A stretch of 5,149 nt of DNA from JAZRUY01 sp045598845 (GTDB lineage: Bacteria > Verrucomicrobiota > Lentisphaeria > Victivallales > Victivallaceae), in the NCBI GenBank assembly GCA_045598845.1, contig JAZRUY010000139.1, positions 1 to 5,149 of the forward strand. Reading direction: 5' to 3'. The position numbers and the translations under genes are program-made. The notes beneath the pieces were generated by a model, which saw only the letters and a list, made by a program, of their open reading frames with translations, was not told the origin of the DNA and made no database searches. Each line of letters starts with the position of its first letter. Positions within the stretch are counted from its first letter, which is position 1. This document shows, in pieces, positions 1 through 5,149 of the stretch.

Positions 1-584
1 GCCGGCACATATTCCAGAATCGCATCGAGCAGCGGAAAAATCGACTTGCGCTCATCCTTGAGACCGCGCACCGCCCACCCGTCGCGGCCGGAGGCGTAGA
101 GCAGCGGGAAATCCAGCTGCTCGTCCGTGGCGTTGAGTTCGCAGAACAGATCGAACACCTTGTTGTAAACTTCGGTCGGCCTGGCGTCCGGCTTGTCGAT
201 TTTGTTGATGACCACCACCGGACGGAGATTCAGCCGCAGGGCCTTGTCCAGCACGAACCGGGTCTGCGGCATCGGCCCTTCGGCGGAATCCACCAGCAGA
301 ATGACGCCGTCGGCGAGTTTGAGCACCCGCTCAACCTGACCGCCGAAATCGCTGTGCCCGGGGGTGTCGATGACATTGATCTTGGTGTTCCTGTACTCGA
401 TGCTGATGTTCTTGGAAAGGATGGTGATGCCGCGCTCGCGCTCCAAATCGTTATTGTCAAGAAAACAGTCGGCGACCACTTCGTTTTCCCTGAAAATCCT
501 GGCCTGGCGCATAATCTGATCGACCAGAGTCGTCTTGCCGTGGTCCACATGCGCGATGATGGCGATGTTCCGGAGTTCTCTCAT
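1..584 (-). CDS. typA: Translational GTPase TypA/BipA, N-terminal part (runs off left edge)
   Basis: This is the first 194 codons of the ribosome-binding GTPase TypA/BipA, an EF-G/LepA relative that acts on the 70S/50S ribosome and is linked in other bacteria to growth at low temperature and under stress. The GTPase motifs are all visible. They are the P-loop AHVDHGKT (residues 11-18), switch I ERERGITI (48-55), DTPGH (73-77), NKID (127-130) and a G5-like ASG (164-166). The combination FLDNNDLERERGITI is characteristic of TypA and separates it from LepA and EF-G. The ATG at 582-584 is chosen because the protein then opens MRELRNIAIIAHVDHGKTT, as family members usually do, and because AGAGGA (595-600) lies 10 bases upstream. 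The remaining two thirds (EF-G-like domains and the C-terminal domain) lie outside the window. A promoter and a terminator-like hairpin precede it. Confidence 0.97.
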   Translation of the reverse strand, partial: MRELRNIAIIAHVDHGKTTLVDQIMRQARIFRENEVVADCFLDNNDLERERGITILSKNISIEYRNTKINVIDTPGHSDFGGQVERVLKLADGVILLVDSAEGPMPQTRFVLDKALRLNLRPVVVINKIDKPDARPTEVYNKVFDLFCELNATDEQLDFPLLYASGRDGWAVRGLKDERKSIFPLLDAILEYVP

Positions 585-594
585 TATCAACGTA

Positions 595-600
595 TCCTCT
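595..600 (-). promoter_or_regulatory. Shine-Dalgarno site of typA
   Basis: AGAGGA on the minus strand lies 10 bases before the typA ATG. It supports that start. It also lies only four bases after the U-run of the leader hairpin, so the hairpin is entirely upstream of the ribosome-binding site. Confidence 0.7.
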
Positions 601-604
601 GCTT

Positions 605-635
605 AAAAAATACGGCGGAAACAGTCTGTTCCGCC
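605..635 (-). terminator. Terminator-like hairpin in the typA leader (possible attenuator)
   Basis: Read on the minus strand, GGCGGAA (635-629) pairs with TTCCGCC (620-614) to give a 7-bp GC-rich stem with an 8-base loop. Three bases later comes a run of six T (610-605). This is the form of an intrinsic terminator pointing toward typA. It lies downstream of the predicted typA promoter and upstream of the ribosome-binding site, with no minus-strand gene before it that it could serve. It could be a transcription attenuator, a barrier to stray antisense transcription, or chance. The three-base gap between stem and U-run weakens it slightly. No convincing antiterminator pairing was identified. 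Confidence 0.5.
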
Positions 636-663
636 CCGAAATCAGTCTTTTTCTTTACCGTTT

Positions 664-692
664 AATATAGCATAAACCGCCCGGATTTACAA
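664..692 (-). promoter_or_regulatory. Predicted sigma-70-type promoter for typA
   Basis: On the minus strand a -35 box TTGTAA (692-687, 4/6 to consensus) is followed after 17 bases by a -10 box TATATT (669-664, 5/6). Transcription would begin near base 657 and give a leader of about 73 bases that contains the hairpin at 614-635. The spacing is ideal and the position fits typA. The call rests on motif matching only. Confidence 0.55.
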
Positions 693-706
693 AGCCGGAC
701 CGGAGT

Positions 707-735
707 TTGCCTAAGCGCGCGGCGGAGGATATATT
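707..735 (+). promoter_or_regulatory. Predicted promoter for the tandem aldolase gene
   Basis: TTGCCT (707-712, 4/6) is followed after exactly 17 bases by TATATT (730-735, 5/6), so transcription would start near base 742. If this is right, the in-frame TTG at 735 is not transcribed and the GGAGG at 724-728 is spacer rather than a ribosome-binding site. That supports the ATG at 795 as the start. Confidence 0.45.
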
Positions 736-772
736 TGATTCCGGACAAGACGGAAAACGCGGTTTTATTATT

Positions 773-783
773 AAGGAAAGGAG
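773..783 (+). promoter_or_regulatory. Ribosome-binding site of the tandem aldolase
   Basis: The purine-rich AAGGAAAGGAG ends 11 bases before the ATG at 795. It closely resembles the AGGAAAGGAAG (2229-2239) in front of the GH13 gene, which suggests this is the organism's usual style of ribosome-binding site. Confidence 0.6.
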
Positions 784-794
784 CCCGGTTTTCA

Positions 795-2096
795 ATGGAA
801 CAGATAGAATTCATGCATCCGGCCGACCAGATCGTCGAAATTATGCAGCGCATCTATGATTGCGGCATGACCACGACTTCGGGAGGCAACCTGTCGATTA
901 TGGACGGCGACGGCAATATGTGGATAAGCCCGAGCGGAATCGACAAGGGAACTCTCACCCGCAAGGATATCATGTGCGTGAAGCCGGACGGCACCATAAC
1001 CGGACCGCATAAGCCGTCCAGCGAGTACCCTTTCCACCGCTCCATTTACAAGATGCGCCCGGATGTGAAGGCGATTCTGCACGCCCATCCGCCGGTGCTG
1101 GTGTCGTTCAGCGTGGCGGGGCAGGTGCCGGACACCGGGATTATCGCCTCAGCCGCCGGCATCTGCGGCGATATCGGATTCGCCGGATACGATGTGCCCG
1201 GAAGCGAAGCGCTGGGTAAAAAAGTTTCCAAGGAATTCAGGAACGGCCGCAACTCGATACTGCTGCGCAATCACGGCGCCTGCGTGGCCGGCAAAACTCT
1301 GCTGGAAGCCTTCAAGCGGTTCGAAACCCTGGTTTTCTGCGCCGAGATGCAGATGAACGCCATCCGGCTGGGCGGGGTGCATACTTTGACCGCCAGGCAG
1401 ATCGCCGAAGCGGCGGCCGACCGCAACGCGAAAGCGTTCAAAGGCGCTTTCACCCCGGCGGAACGCTCCGCCGATGAACTCGAGGCGCGGCAGGCGCTGG
1501 TGAAACTGTGCGCACGCTGCTACGGGCGCAGGATTTTCACAGCCGCGGACGGCGTCTATGCGGCGCGCACCGGGAAGGATTCCTTTATCATCAATCCGGC
1601 GGAATTCGACTGCGGCAAGCCGGATATAGAAGATTTCGTGCTGATAAAAGGCAAAAAAATCGAATCCGGCAAGCGGCCGGACGCCCGCGCCTGGTTCGCC
1701 AAGCTGGTGTTCGACCGTTATCCGGAAATCAACAGCCTGATTATCGCCCGTCCGCCCTGCCTGACGGGATATGCGGTATCGCATACTGAATTCAATCCGC
1801 TGGTGATTCCGGAGAGCTACATCATGCTGCGGGAAATGCCGGACTTCAAATTCTCCGGCGCGTACGGCAAAGCGGAAGATCTGCTGAAAAAACTCTCGCC
1901 CCGCTATCCGGTGGTGCTGGTTCAGAACGAAGGGGTGATCAGCGTCGGCAAGAGTCCGCTGGAGGCTTTCGACCGGATGGAAGTGGCGGAATTCAGCGCG
2001 CAGGCCACGATCACCGCTCCGAATCTGGGCGGCATGACCCCGATCAACAGGAAACAGGTGCAGGATCTGGTGAAGGCGTTCAAACTGCCTTGGTAA
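795..2096 (+). CDS. Tandem class II aldolase/adducin-family protein, second domain degenerate
   Basis: This 433-residue protein is about twice the length of a single-domain class II aldolase such as L-fuculose-1-phosphate aldolase. Domain 1 (about 8-195) keeps the family's active-site features: TSGGNLS (28-34), SPSG (45-48), SSE (75-77), HAHPP (96-100) and the RNHG histidine. E77, H96, H98 and H160 should bind the catalytic zinc. These enzymes cleave or epimerise phosphorylated sugars, but the substrate cannot be read from the sequence. Domain 2 (about 230-410) aligns with domain 1; for example, QNEGVISVGKSPLEAF (377-392) matches RNHGACVAGKTLLEAF (158-173). Its zinc ligands are replaced: H96 and H98 by I317 and R319, H160 by E379, and E77 by about R298. 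It is probably non-catalytic. The ATG at 795 is preferred. A TTG at 735 behind GGAGG would add 20 residues but overlaps the predicted -10 box. There is no signal peptide, so it is cytoplasmic. A terminator follows directly. Confidence 0.92.
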   Translation: MEQIEFMHPADQIVEIMQRIYDCGMTTTSGGNLSIMDGDGNMWISPSGIDKGTLTRKDIMCVKPDGTITGPHKPSSEYPFHRSIYKMRPDVKAILHAHPPVLVSFSVAGQVPDTGIIASAAGICGDIGFAGYDVPGSEALGKKVSKEFRNGRNSILLRNHGACVAGKTLLEAFKRFETLVFCAEMQMNAIRLGGVHTLTARQIAEAAADRNAKAFKGAFTPAERSADELEARQALVKLCARCYGRRIFTAADGVYAARTGKDSFIINPAEFDCGKPDIEDFVLIKGKKIESGKRPDARAWFAKLVFDRYPEINSLIIARPPCLTGYAVSHTEFNPLVIPESYIMLREMPDFKFSGAYGKAEDLLKKLSPRYPVVLVQNEGVISVGKSPLEAFDRMEVAEFSAQATITAPNLGGMTPINRKQVQDLVKAFKLPW

Positions 2097-2108
2097 GACC
2101 GCCGTTTT

Positions 2109-2140
2109 TCCCGGACTCGCGATGAGCCCGGGATTTTTTT
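2109..2140 (+). terminator. Intrinsic terminator after the tandem aldolase
   Basis: TCCCGG (2109-2114) pairs with CCGGGA (2128-2133). After one A-C mismatch, CTC (2116-2118) pairs with GAG (2124-2126) around a 5-base loop. Seven T follow at once (2134-2140). It begins 12 bases after the stop codon and separates the aldolase transcript from the GH13 gene. Confidence 0.88.
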
Positions 2141-2153
2141 ATTAAGCCAGGAT

Positions 2154-2182
2154 TTGGCATTAGCCGTTTGCCGCGTTATAAT
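2154..2182 (+). promoter_or_regulatory. Strong predicted promoter for the GH13 gene
   Basis: TTGGCA (2154-2159, 5/6) and TATAAT (2177-2182, 6/6) are separated by 17 bases, the best promoter match in the window. Transcription should start near base 2189, giving a leader of about 55 bases. Short inverted repeats lie around and just after the start (TCCGG 2185-2189 with CCGGA 2204-2208; CGGTG 2193-2197 with CACCG 2211-2215). They could be an operator, but CCGG-type words are common here, so this is weak. Confidence 0.75.
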
Positions 2183-2245
2183 AGTCCGGAAACGGTGTAA
2201 GCGCCGGAATCACCGATACCAACTGTTCAGGAAAGGAAGATGATC

Positions 2246-3808
2246 ATGCCGAAATGGCTGAAAAAAGCGGTTTTCTACGAAATATACCCCCAGAGTTTTT
2301 ACGACAGCAACGGGGACGGCATCGGCGATATCCAGGGAGTAATTGAAAAACTGGATTATATCAAGGGGCTGGGAGTGGATGCCGTCTGGTTCAACCCCTG
2401 GTACGATTCGCCTTTCCGCGACGCCGGCTACGATGTGACGGATTTCTACAAGGTCGCGCCGCGGTACGGCACCAACGCGGATGCGAAACGGCTGTTCAAG
2501 GCGGCGCACGAAAAAGGACTTAAGATAGTACTGGACCTGGTGAGCGGGCACACCTCGCTGGAATGCGAATGGTTCAAAAAATCCTGCGAGCTGAAGCCGA
2601 ACAAGTATTCCGACTACTATGTGTGGTGCCCGCAGCTGGGCTACCGTGGCAGCAGCTCATGGGATGATTATTTCGTGTCCGGATGGTGCCAGCGCGGCAG
2701 TTATCTTGCCAATTTCTTCGCGGTTCAGCCGGCGCTGAACTACGGCTATGCGAAAATCAGGCACCCGTGGGAACTGCGTTACGACGACCCACGCTGCGAG
2801 GCCACCCGCAACGAGATGATCAAAGTGATGCGGTTCTGGATGGATATGGGGGCGGACGGATTCCGGGTGGATATGGCGCCCAGCATCATCAAGCGCGACA
2901 AGGATCAGCGGCTCACGATCAAATTCTGGCAGGGGGTCAGAAAGATGTTCGACCGGGATTATCCGGAAAATGTGCTTATTTCGGAATGGTTCAATCCGGA
3001 GCGCGCGCTGAAAGCCGGTTTCCATATCGATTTCCCGCCCTCCACCAATCTGTGGCGTTCCGGCGACTGGATGACGGGGGAGGGGGTGGATCCCGCTATG
3101 ACCGCTACAGCCGAAAATGAACATAAGGACCCGGCGAAACCGATCCGGCAGCTGACTGAACTGATCGGCAGGACCAGACGCAAGGGCTATGTGGGATTTT
3201 TCACCGGCAACCACGATAATCCGCGGCTGTCGTTTTTCGGTTCGCCGGAAAACACCGTCACCAAAATAGCGATGCTGCTCACTTTCCCGGGCTGCCCGTT
3301 CATCTATTACGGCGATGAAATCGGCATGCGCTACCAGCGGGAACTGCCTTCCAAGGAAGGCGGCGACGCCAGGACCGGATCGCGCACCCCGATGCAGTGG
3401 GACTGCAAATCGAAGAACTGCGGATTCTCCTCCGCACCCGCCGAAAAACTGTATCTGCCGGTGGACAAGCGGAAAGGGGCGCCCTGCGCGGCCTCCGCCC
3501 TGGCCGGTAAAAATATCATCTACAATGAAACGCTGAAACTCATCGCATTGCGTAAAAAATACGCCGCGCTGGACAATGACGCCGCGATTGAAACCGTATA
3601 TCTCAAGCGCGACACGATGCCGGTGGCGTATGTGCGCTCGAAGGGAAAGCAACGGCTGCTGGTGGTGATCAATTCCAGCGCCGCGCCGGGAGAGTTCCGG
3701 CTGCGCGGAATCAAAAGCGGAATTCAGGTCGGCGGCAGCGGAGTGACCCTGGAAGCGGGAGGAACGGTAAAAGCCGCCGGCCGCAGTTACGGCATCTTCC
3801 GGATCTGA
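2246..3808 (+). CDS. Cytoplasmic GH13 (alpha-amylase family) alpha-glucosidase-type enzyme
   Basis: This 520-residue protein is a retaining glycoside hydrolase of family GH13, expected to act on alpha-glucosidic bonds of small oligosaccharides in the cytoplasm, since no signal peptide is present. The (beta/alpha)8 barrel starts almost at the N-terminus (AVFYEIYPQSFYDSNGDGIG). DSNGDGIGD (20-28) is the calcium-site loop of oligo-1,6-glucosidase-like enzymes. The catalytic triad is complete: nucleophile D209 in GFRVDMAP, acid/base E247 in LISEWFNP and D324 in TGNHDNPR. QPALNYG (161-167), FIYYGDEIGM (352-361) and SRTPMQW (379-385) also point to the alpha-glucosidase/oligo-1,6-glucosidase/trehalose-synthase side of the family. 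From about residue 430 a beta-sandwich C-terminal domain follows. Conserved region I reads DLVSGHTS, with glycine where asparagine is usual. The ATG at 2246 has AAGGA 8 bases upstream and gives the typical MPKW opening; the ATG at 2240 (two residues longer) is the alternative. The exact substrate is not determinable. It has its own promoter and terminator. Confidence 0.95.
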   Translation: MPKWLKKAVFYEIYPQSFYDSNGDGIGDIQGVIEKLDYIKGLGVDAVWFNPWYDSPFRDAGYDVTDFYKVAPRYGTNADAKRLFKAAHEKGLKIVLDLVSGHTSLECEWFKKSCELKPNKYSDYYVWCPQLGYRGSSSWDDYFVSGWCQRGSYLANFFAVQPALNYGYAKIRHPWELRYDDPRCEATRNEMIKVMRFWMDMGADGFRVDMAPSIIKRDKDQRLTIKFWQGVRKMFDRDYPENVLISEWFNPERALKAGFHIDFPPSTNLWRSGDWMTGEGVDPAMTATAENEHKDPAKPIRQLTELIGRTRRKGYVGFFTGNHDNPRLSFFGSPENTVTKIAMLLTFPGCPFIYYGDEIGMRYQRELPSKEGGDARTGSRTPMQWDCKSKNCGFSSAPAEKLYLPVDKRKGAPCAASALAGKNIIYNETLKLIALRKKYAALDNDAAIETVYLKRDTMPVAYVRSKGKQRLLVVINSSAAPGEFRLRGIKSGIQVGGSGVTLEAGGTVKAAGRSYGIFRI

Positions 3809-3827
3809 CCACCGGGAAAACGATGAT

Positions 3828-3857
3828 AAAAACGGACCGTCACCGGTCCGTTTTTTT
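3828..3857. terminator. Bidirectional intrinsic terminator between convergent genes
   Basis: AACGGACCG (3831-3839) and CGGTCCGTT (3844-3852) form a perfect 9-bp stem with a 4-base TCAC loop. T-run bases continue to 3857 on the plus strand, and an A-run (3828-3832) provides the U-run for the minus strand. It lies 20 bases after the GH13 stop and 20 bases beyond the lipoprotein stop, so it can end both transcripts. Confidence 0.9.
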
Positions 3858-3877
3858 ATAACCGCTGAAGAATCCGC

Positions 3878-4648
3878 TTAATCCGCGGTTGAGCCGATAC
3901 CGGAAGCGGGCAGGAATTCCTGCTCGTCAACCGGAACGTTGAGCAGATACTTTATGATGACGGTGCGCTGACGGACTCCGTTCATCACCGTCTCCATCTC
4001 CATCGGGACGATGACAGAATCGTGTTCCTCGTACCGCAGGATGCGCACATCGTAATCCACCCGCGGCTCGGTGGCGGTACGGCCGCGCAGCCGGCGGACG
4101 GTAAAATCACCGCGGTCGGCATAAATTTCAATCGGCCGCGGCAATTCCGGGGAAAAGCAGGTGAGTTTATAGTAATGCTCATCCCCTATGGCGCACTCCT
4201 CTACCTTCAAATCGCTGAAAATAGCGCTGTAATCGGCATCCGGGGCCATAATTTCGTTGAAAAATTTCTGATTGGCAACGGCATCTTCCCCGATCCCGGA
4301 AGTAGTGCGCCGGCTGAAATCGGTAACCCAGCCCCGGTCGCCGTTGATGACCAGTTTGCTGAACGGGCGGTTGTCTTCGTACACAGTTATGCTGATTTTA
4401 TCCGGCTTGCGGTATTTCACCACCACCAGGGACTCCTTGCCATCCTCATCGGTAATCACCTGTTCCTGCACCAGACTTTCCGCTTGGGCAAAAACACCGT
4501 TGCGGTCCGTCACCGCGGTTATGCGGTCATCGAGCTCGTCAGCGGTAATATCGCAGGGAGCGAGAACCTCCATATCGGCAACCGCGCATCCGGTAACCGC
4601 GAGCAACACCGCCGCTCCGCACAACATCCGCAATCTGAATTTACGCAT
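3878..4648 (-). CDS. Predicted lipoprotein of unknown function, possibly LolA/LolB-like
   Basis: This 256-residue protein opens with a lipoprotein signal peptide. It has a basic n-region (MRKFRLR), a hydrophobic stretch (MLCGAAVLLAV) and a lipobox VTGC with the modified cysteine at residue 21. Lipidation and anchoring to a membrane, facing the periplasm, are expected. The mature part has an initial helix-like segment followed by a run of beta-strand-like stretches, among them SLVVVKYRKPDKISITVY and FSKLVINGDRGWVTDF. This pattern resembles LolA/LolB-like outer-membrane lipoprotein-sorting folds, in which strands carrying 'KYRKPDK' and 'NGDRGW' type segments recur. That fold is an inference from pattern only; I do not recognise the family. 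The ATG at 4646-4648 is chosen because the signal peptide is then of normal length and GGAA lies 6 bases upstream. An ATG at 4676-4678 would add ten residues (MKFITETESA), including acidic ones that are unusual in an n-region. It is divergent from topA and convergent with the GH13 gene. Confidence 0.85.
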   Translation of the reverse strand: MRKFRLRMLCGAAVLLAVTGCAVADMEVLAPCDITADELDDRITAVTDRNGVFAQAESLVQEQVITDEDGKESLVVVKYRKPDKISITVYEDNRPFSKLVINGDRGWVTDFSRRTTSGIGEDAVANQKFFNEIMAPDADYSAIFSDLKVEECAIGDEHYYKLTCFSPELPRPIEIYADRGDFTVRRLRGRTATEPRVDYDVRILRYEEHDSVIVPMEMETVMNGVRQRTVIIKYLLNVPVDEQEFLPASGIGSTAD

Positions 4649-4705
4649 CGCTGATTCCGTTTCCGTGATAAACTTCATTGTTTTTTCCAAATATTTTCCC
4701 GAATA

Positions 4706-4736
4706 ATAATATGCCCCGCGCGGAATGCAAATGCAA
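4706..4736 (-). promoter_or_regulatory. Possible promoter for the lipoprotein gene
   Basis: On the minus strand TTGCAT (4736-4731) is followed by an AT-rich -10 region. CATATT (4713-4708) has the ideal 17-base spacing but only 4/6 matches, while TATTAT (4711-4706) has 5/6 with a 19-base spacing. TTGCAT is immediately repeated (4730-4725), and the spacer contains the palindrome CCGCGCGG (4716-4723). The location fits, but the motif is only moderate. Confidence 0.35.
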
Positions 4737-4774
4737 CCCGAGGCTGATTTTATCGTGTTTTTTCGCGGCGGCAC

Positions 4775-4804
4775 TTGACAGAAGCAAGACAACGGTGTTA
4801 ACAT
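4775..4804 (+). promoter_or_regulatory. Predicted promoter for topA
   Basis: A perfect -35 box TTGACA (4775-4780) is followed after 18 bases by TAACAT (4799-4804, 4/6). Transcription would begin near base 4811, leaving a leader of about 60 bases. In well-studied bacteria topA promoters respond to supercoiling; whether this slightly long spacer reflects that is not shown here. Confidence 0.6.
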
Positions 4805-4810
4805 ATTTTC

Positions 4811-4872
4811 AATGCGTATGCGCCCGTATGCGCGCAATGCGATAATGAAAATCCATGGGGGAAACCGGGTAA
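4811..4872 (+). other. topA leader with four ATGCG copies and a tiny ORF abutting the start
   Basis: The predicted leader carries ATGCG four times within 30 bases (starting at 4812, 4818, 4828 and 4837). An ATG at 4855 opens a five-codon frame (MGETG) whose TAA stop (4870-4872) directly touches the topA ATG. The only Shine-Dalgarno-like sequence for topA is GGGGGA (4857-4862), 10 bases upstream and inside that tiny frame. Whether the repeats or the mini-frame do anything is unknown. Confidence 0.3.
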
Positions 4873-5149
4873 ATGTCAAAACTTCTGATAGTAGAATCTC
4901 CGACCAAAGCCAGAACCATTGCGAAGATGCTGGGCAAAGGTTACAATATCGTCGCTTCCAACGGTCATATCCGCGATCTGCACGAGAGCAAACTCAGCGT
5001 GGATATCGACAACGGATTCGAGCCGGCATATTATTACACCGACAAAGGGAGAGCCGCGTTCCAGAAGATAAAGACGGCGGCCGCGGGGGCGGATGAAATA
5101 TATCTGGCATCGGACCCTGACCGCGAAGGGGAAACCATCGCCTGGCATA
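4873..5149 (+). CDS. topA: DNA topoisomerase I, N-terminal part (runs off right edge)
   Basis: This is the first 92 codons of type IA DNA topoisomerase I, which relaxes negative supercoils by cutting and rejoining one DNA strand. The visible part is the Toprim domain, including LIVESPTKA (residues 4-12) with the metal-binding glutamate E8. SNGHIRDL (29-36) corresponds to the conserved GHIRDLP region. ASDPDREGE (79-87) supplies the acidic triad D81, D83 and E85 for magnesium. The motif spacing is compact compared with E. coli TopA, where the acidic triad falls near residue 111. The active-site tyrosine and the C-terminal zinc or repeat domains lie beyond the window. The ATG at 4873 gives the standard MSKLLIVESP opening, although its ribosome-binding site is weak. 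Confidence 0.97.
   Translation, partial: MSKLLIVESPTKARTIAKMLGKGYNIVASNGHIRDLHESKLSVDIDNGFEPAYYYTDKGRAAFQKIKTAAAGADEIYLASDPDREGETIAWH

Noticed and set aside
354..665. Open frame of 103 codons on the plus strand across the typA start
   Set aside because: It is antisense to typA, whose GTPase motifs are unmistakable, and it runs into the typA leader without any coding signal.
1149..1784. Open frame of 211 codons on the minus strand
   Set aside because: It is antisense to the tandem aldolase, whose two domains align across this region. The antisense product shows no family features.
2185..2215. Inverted repeats near the GH13 transcription start as an operator
   Set aside because: The arms are only five bases long, and CCGG-containing words occur all over this GC-rich window, so chance is likely. 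No regulator gene is adjacent.
2657..3652. Open frame of 331 codons on the minus strand
   Set aside because: It lies wholly antisense to the well-supported GH13 gene. Its translation has no recognisable motif and is rich in R, H and G, as expected for a GC-rich shadow frame.
795..3808. An aldolase-GH13 operon for one sugar pathway
   Set aside because: A strong terminator (2109-2140) and a near-consensus promoter (2154-2182) separate the genes, and neither gene shows a substrate that would link them.
4022..4654. Open frame of 210 codons on the plus strand
   Set aside because: It is antisense to the lipoprotein gene, which has a proper signal peptide, start and terminator.

Overview
The window looks like ordinary chromosomal sequence from a GC-rich bacterium. 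It carries housekeeping genes (typA, topA), canonical sigma-70-type promoters, strong intrinsic terminators and AG-rich ribosome-binding sites. A predicted lipoprotein implies a cell envelope that handles lipoproteins, and a LolA-like fold for it would fit a diderm. The typA and aldolase sequences feel compatible with the Planctomycetes-Verrucomicrobia-Lentisphaerae group, but that is an impression only; no marker here fixes the taxon.

Layout, left to right. (1) Bases 1-584, minus strand: the first 194 codons of typA/bipA, a ribosome-associated translational GTPase, running off the left edge. (2) Bases 585-794: a divergent intergenic region with a promoter for each direction. The typA leader holds a terminator-like hairpin plus U-run between its promoter and ribosome-binding site. 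(3) Bases 795-2096, plus strand: a 433-residue protein made of two class II aldolase/adducin domains. The first keeps the complete zinc site and the second has lost it. An intrinsic terminator follows. (4) Bases 2154-3808, plus strand: a near-consensus promoter and a cytoplasmic GH13 alpha-glucosidase-type enzyme with the full catalytic triad. (5) Bases 3828-3857: a terminator that appears to work in both directions between convergent genes. (6) Bases 3878-4648, minus strand: a predicted lipoprotein of unknown function, possibly with a LolA/LolB-like fold. (7) Bases 4649-4872: a divergent promoter region. (8) Bases 4873-5149, plus strand: the first 92 codons of topA (DNA topoisomerase I), running off the right edge.

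Each gene seems to be its own transcription unit, because the two plus-strand metabolic genes are separated by a terminator and a new promoter. The aldolase and the GH13 enzyme may both serve sugar use, but nothing in the sequence ties them to one pathway. No mobile element, CRISPR array, tRNA or rRNA was seen. The two most noteworthy items are the active-plus-degenerate tandem aldolase and the possible attenuator in front of typA.
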